Of a stretch of DNA of 64,000 nt, positions 60,861 to 64,000 are shown in pieces. The DNA lies in assembly GCF_025869345.1 (NCBI RefSeq), contig NZ_JAOZVW010000138.1, positions 62,001 to 126,000 of the forward strand, read 5' to 3'. Origin of the DNA: Sphingopyxis sp. (GTDB lineage Bacteria; Pseudomonadota; Alphaproteobacteria; Sphingomonadales; Sphingomonadaceae). Under the pieces are notes generated by a model. It worked only from the letters and a program-made list of their open reading frames with translations. It was not told where the DNA came from and did no database searches. Made by a program: the position numbers and the translations under genes. How positions within the stretch are numbered: the stretch's first letter is position 1; each line of letters starts with the position of its first letter.

Positions 60861-62474
60861 TTACCAGAAATCGGCGGGTTCGACGCCCATGTCATCGAGC
60901 ATCACGCGCGCCGTGATCGTGCCCGCCGCCGAAATGCCGCCACCGGGGTGGCAATGGGGGCCGGTCATGTAGAGGCCCTCGACCGGCGAACGATAATGGG
61001 CGTAGCCGGGGAAGGGGCGGAAGGCGCCGAGCTGCGCGGCGATGCGCTCGCCGCCGTTGGTCGTGCCGTCGACGAAGCTGGGGTTCGCATCCTCCAGCGT
61101 CTGGCGATGCTGGACGTATAGGCCCAGGATCGTCTGATCGTTGATGTTCGGCGCATATTGCTGGAGCTTGGGGATCAGCACATTGCGCGCATAATCCTCG
61201 CCGATCTCGTCCCAGGTCCGCCCGTCCGCCAGCCAGTTGGAAACATAGGTATCGACGATCAGCGTATGCTTGCCCTCCGGCGCGCGCGTCGGGTCGAGCT
61301 TCGTCCAGCACGCCGACCACAGGAAAGGATCGCTCGGCGGCTTGCCGGTCGCGATCTCGGCATAGAAGTTGATCATCTGTTCCATCGAATCGACGATCCG
61401 GTGGAAGGGACAGGCGCTCATGTCGGCGCCGTTCAGAAACTCGGGTGCCTCCGACAGCGCGAGCTGCGCGCGGCAGATGCTGATCTTGCCGAAGGAAAAG
61501 CTGCGGACCATCGCGGCAAAGCCGGGTTCCAGATGCTCCTCGCCGACGAACTTGAGAAAGGTCTGCTTGGGTTCGAGCGCGGACACCACCGCGCGGCGCG
61601 CGCGAATGATGCTGCCGTCTTCCAGCCGGACGCCCGCCGCGCGGCCATCTTCGATCAGGAAACCCGCGATCGGCGCTTCGCGGCGCACCGTGCCGCCCTT
61701 CGCTTCGACGAAGCGCGCCATCGCGTTCGGCAACTCCATGCTGCCGCCTTCGGGAATGGCCTGCCCGTAATAATGGATGGCCGGGATCATGATATAGAAG
61801 GACTGTCCCGCACCCTCCTGGTCGGGCAGGATCTGGGGTGCGAGCGCCCAGTTCAGCATCACCGCCTTGACGAAGTCATTCTCGAAATTCGTCTCGACCC
61901 AGGCGCGCGCCGACATCGAGAATTCGCGCAGCCGGCGCAGCCCGACCTCGCTCGTCTCGAGCGCGCTGGCGAGCGCCGAGGGGGCGGCGGGCGGCGAGAA
62001 AAAGGCCTTGATGAACCCTTCGCGCACCTGCTCGAAATCGGCATAGACCGCCCGGTAACGATCGGCGTCCTTCTGCGAATAGGCGGCGATCGAGGCGCAG
62101 GTCTTGTCGATCGACTTGTAGATGACGATGCCGGGGCCGCCGTTCTTGTCGGGGTGGCCGGTGATATGGTCGGTCGGCTCGATATATTTGAGCCCCATCT
62201 GCTCGAGCTCGGGCCGGATTTCCTTGAAATCGGGATTGCACTGGATCCAGACGTGCGACGAACCGTAAAGATCGTGCTTGAAGCCGGGCAGGGTCACTTC
62301 GCGGGTGACGGCGCCGCCGCCCACCCAGGGGTTGCGCTCGACGACGCAGACATGCAGTCCCTTGCGCGCGAGCGTCGCGGCGCAGGCCAGCCCGTTCACG
62401 CCGCCGCCCGCGATCACGACATCATATTCCGCTTCTGCCATCGTCTGTGCTGCCTCGTTCGTATCGCTGTTCAT
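60861..62474 (-). CDS. FAD-dependent oxidoreductase, phytoene desaturase/amine oxidase type
   Basis: 537 residues. The Rossmann dinucleotide motif VVIAGGGVNGLACAATLARK is near residue 20, with GGGAVTREVTLPGF next. The C-terminal FAD motif is in EGLYMTGPHCHPGGGISAAG. Related proteins are annotated as phytoene desaturase-family or NAD(P)/FAD oxidoreductases; no carotenoid genes are adjacent. It leads the nitrilase operon and is divergent from an SDR, with two ATTAG motifs in between. Confidence 0.87.
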   Translation of the reverse strand: MNSDTNEAAQTMAEAEYDVVIAGGGVNGLACAATLARKGLHVCVVERNPWVGGGAVTREVTLPGFKHDLYGSSHVWIQCNPDFKEIRPELEQMGLKYIEPTDHITGHPDKNGGPGIVIYKSIDKTCASIAAYSQKDADRYRAVYADFEQVREGFIKAFFSPPAAPSALASALETSEVGLRRLREFSMSARAWVETNFENDFVKAVMLNWALAPQILPDQEGAGQSFYIMIPAIHYYGQAIPEGGSMELPNAMARFVEAKGGTVRREAPIAGFLIEDGRAAGVRLEDGSIIRARRAVVSALEPKQTFLKFVGEEHLEPGFAAMVRSFSFGKISICRAQLALSEAPEFLNGADMSACPFHRIVDSMEQMINFYAEIATGKPPSDPFLWSACWTKLDPTRAPEGKHTLIVDTYVSNWLADGRTWDEIGEDYARNVLIPKLQQYAPNINDQTILGLYVQHRQTLEDANPSFVDGTTNGGERIAAQLGAFRPFPGYAHYRSPVEGLYMTGPHCHPGGGISAAGTITARVMLDDMGVEPADFW

Positions 62475-62518
62475 TCGGGGATCGGCGCAACGGTAGAGCG
62501 GCGGCGGCAGACTGAAAA

Positions 62519-62545
62519 ATTAGGCTCCCTCACGGGGGGGATTAG
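62519..62545. promoter_or_regulatory. Two ATTAG half-sites in a divergent promoter
   Basis: attag at 62519-62523 and 62541-62545, 22 bp apart and on the same helical face, between the FAD oxidoreductase and SDR genes. They match the CTAAT half-site (reverse complement) seen near other promoters of the window. Confidence 0.4.
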
Positions 62546-62628
62546 CAATTGTCATCCGACGTTTTGAGCGTACCGCCCTATGAAAGTGGCGGGTGCGGCC
62601 GCAGACCGCCCGCAGGGAAAGGGAATGG

Positions 62629-63348
62629 ATGTCGACGGTATTGATCAGCGGAGCGTCGCGTGGATTGGGGCAGGCGCTGGCCGGTGCCTTTCGGGACACC
62701 GGGGCTTCGGTGTTTTCGGGCGCGCGCGAGGCGACGGGCCCGAATGATATCGAACTGAACGTCCGTTCGATCCCTAGCTGCGAAGAGGCGGTCCGGCGGG
62801 TCGTTGCGGTGGATCGCGGCATCGATGTTCTGGTCAACAATGCCGGCGTCCATCTGGGCGGTCCGGTGACATCGCTCGATCAGGATGCGTTCAAGGAAAC
62901 GCTCGACGTCAATCTGCTCGGTGCCTGGCGCCTGACCAAGGCGGCGGTGCCGCACATGCGGCGCGGCGGAACGATCGCGATGATCTCCTCGCTCTCCGGT
63001 CTCGTCGGCCTGCCCGATGACGGCGCCTATGCCGCCAGCAAATTTGCGCTCGAAGGCCTGAGCCAGAGCCTCGCCGCCGAAGTGGCGCCGCTCGGTCTGC
63101 GCGTCCTGATTTTCGAGCCGGGCAGGGTCGCGACCGAATTCGCCGGCGTGACCGATGGGCTCGCGCCCGAGATCGCCGCGCGCGACATCGCCGATGCGAT
63201 CCGCCGCCGCGACACCCCGTTTCGCAACCCGATCGGCGCCGATGCGGCCCGCGTGTTCGAGGCGCTCGATGTCGATCGCGGCGAACGGTCGGAGGCTCTG
63301 GTCCGCGCGGTCACGGGATGCGGCTGGCAGCCGCGGCCGGGCGAATAG
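62629..63348 (+). CDS. Short-chain dehydrogenase/reductase
   Basis: 239 residues from the ATG at 62629 (AGGGAAAGGG upstream). Cofactor motif LISGASRGLGQ, NNAG and active site YAASK, with EPGRVATEF after. A classical SDR of unknown substrate. It is divergent from the FAD oxidoreductase and followed 30 bases later by the DUF819 gene. Confidence 0.9.
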   Translation: MSTVLISGASRGLGQALAGAFRDTGASVFSGAREATGPNDIELNVRSIPSCEEAVRRVVAVDRGIDVLVNNAGVHLGGPVTSLDQDAFKETLDVNLLGAWRLTKAAVPHMRRGGTIAMISSLSGLVGLPDDGAYAASKFALEGLSQSLAAEVAPLGLRVLIFEPGRVATEFAGVTDGLAPEIAARDIADAIRRRDTPFRNPIGADAARVFEALDVDRGERSEALVRAVTGCGWQPRPGE

Positions 63349-63378
63349 ACGGCCGGGAACAAGGATAGGGCAGGCGGT

Positions 63379-64000
63379 ATGTCGTTGATCGCATCGGATA
63401 ATCATGCAGCCTTGTTGACGGTGCTGCTGACGCTCGTTTTCGTCGGCCTCTGGAGCGAGCGGAATCGCATCGCTTCCAAAATCCCCGCCGTCGTCTGGGT
63501 TCTCGGCGGCGGCGTGCTGCTGTCCAACCTGGAACTGATTCCGCATCAGGCGCCGGCCTATGACTTCATCGGCGGGATCGTCATGCCGATCGCCATTCCG
63601 CTGTTGCTGTTCAAGGCGACCTTCACGCGCATTCTCGGTGAAAGCGGCCGCGTCCTGCCATTGTTCTTCATCGGCGCGGTCGGTGTTTGCATTGGTGCGA
63701 TCGTCGCCGACTTGCTGATCGACCTCGGCCAATATGGCCCGCACATCGCCGCCACATACGCCGCGGCCTGGATCGGCGGCATGACCGACATGGTGGCGAT
63801 GGCCGAGATCACCGACCTGCCGCCCGACGTTTTCGCCGTCGCGGTCAGCGCCAGCGCGCCGGTCAGCATCATCGGGCTGATGATCCTTGTATCGCTGCCC
63901 AATATCGGATTTGTCCGGCGCTTTCTTCCTTCACCGATCGTCGATGCCCAGGCCGAAGCGACGGCGGCGGTGGAGGACGCGCGGCCCGAACTCGATCTCG
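63379..64000 (+). CDS. DUF819 family integral membrane protein, truncated by window end
   Basis: The frame from ATG 63379 stays open to the end of the window, about 207 residues. At least five hydrophobic segments are visible (for example LLTVLLTLVFVGLW, VVWVLGGGVLLSN, LFFIGAVGVCIGAIV), and TYAAAWIGGMTDMVAMAEI fits the DUF819 (YjcL) family. Function is unknown; the fold suggests a transporter. It follows the SDR closely and may share its transcript. Confidence 0.8.
   Translation, partial: MSLIASDNHAALLTVLLTLVFVGLWSERNRIASKIPAVVWVLGGGVLLSNLELIPHQAPAYDFIGGIVMPIAIPLLLFKATFTRILGESGRVLPLFFIGAVGVCIGAIVADLLIDLGQYGPHIAATYAAAWIGGMTDMVAMAEITDLPPDVFAVAVSASAPVSIIGLMILVSLPNIGFVRRFLPSPIVDAQAEATAAVEDARPELDL

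Overview
The window is about 65% G+C, densely packed, and runs in long operons whose genes often share ATGA stop/start overlaps. It looks like a sphingomonad chromosome (Sphingopyxis / Novosphingobium / Sphingobium type). Three large TonB-dependent receptors, two Rieske oxygenase systems, FCD-type GntR regulators and a 402-residue mannonate dehydratase closely resembling the Novosphingobium enzyme support this. I see no transposase, integrase, tRNA, rRNA or CRISPR array, so this reads as accessory catabolic chromosome rather than a mobile element.

Region 1 (1-8.9 kb) is an import-and-digest locus on the minus strand: an STN-domain TonB receptor, a fused SbmA/YddA-type ABC transporter, a thioredoxin, an unrecognised 293-residue protein, and the paired TldE/TldD proteases, with the end of an AraC regulator beside them. 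By analogy with the Fus/Ydd ferredoxin-import loci (receptor, YddA-type transporter, protease) I propose it takes up a peptide and reduces and cleaves it inside the cell. This is the best candidate for an undescribed system.

Region 2 (8.9-15.9 kb) has a small Rieske oxygenase / hydrolase / thioesterase / acetyltransferase operon under a divergent TetR regulator with two operator dyads, then a LuxR regulator divergent from a cysteine-rich secreted MORN-like protein.

Region 3 (15.9-30.4 kb) is a two-armed divergent locus. The left arm holds a DUF1254 protein, an alkylsulfatase-like metallo-beta-lactamase, a GntR regulator, an arylsulfatase-type enzyme and a degenerate M28-like protein. The right arm holds a TonB receptor, a serine hydrolase, an esterase, a second and very similar GntR regulator, a PQQ dehydrogenase and an EthD-like secreted protein. 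Three GntR-type operator matches lie in the shared promoter region. The set suggests sulfate-ester or ester hydrolysis followed by periplasmic alcohol oxidation.

Region 4 (30.5-55.8 kb) is an aromatic catabolic block. A ten-gene minus-strand operon carries iacHABICDE (indole-3-acetate to catechol) behind a tricorn-type protease and an amidohydrolase. Divergent from it is a TonB receptor followed by catB-catC-catA, CoA-transferase subunit A, an enol-lactonase and an IacG-like flavin reductase (beta-ketoadipate pathway). The other CoA-transferase subunit sits 16 kb away at the end of the iac operon. A ThDP decarboxylase, an aminotransferase and an aldehyde dehydrogenase come next and could feed tryptophan into indole-3-acetate. 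A GcvA-like LysR regulator follows, and CTAAT-type motifs occur in several promoters here.

Region 5 (55.9-64 kb) has mannonate dehydratase, an AmpG-like transporter and a 2-keto-3-deoxygluconate kinase-like protein (hexuronate use), then a nitrilase / FAD oxidoreductase pair, an SDR, and a DUF819 membrane protein cut off by the window end.
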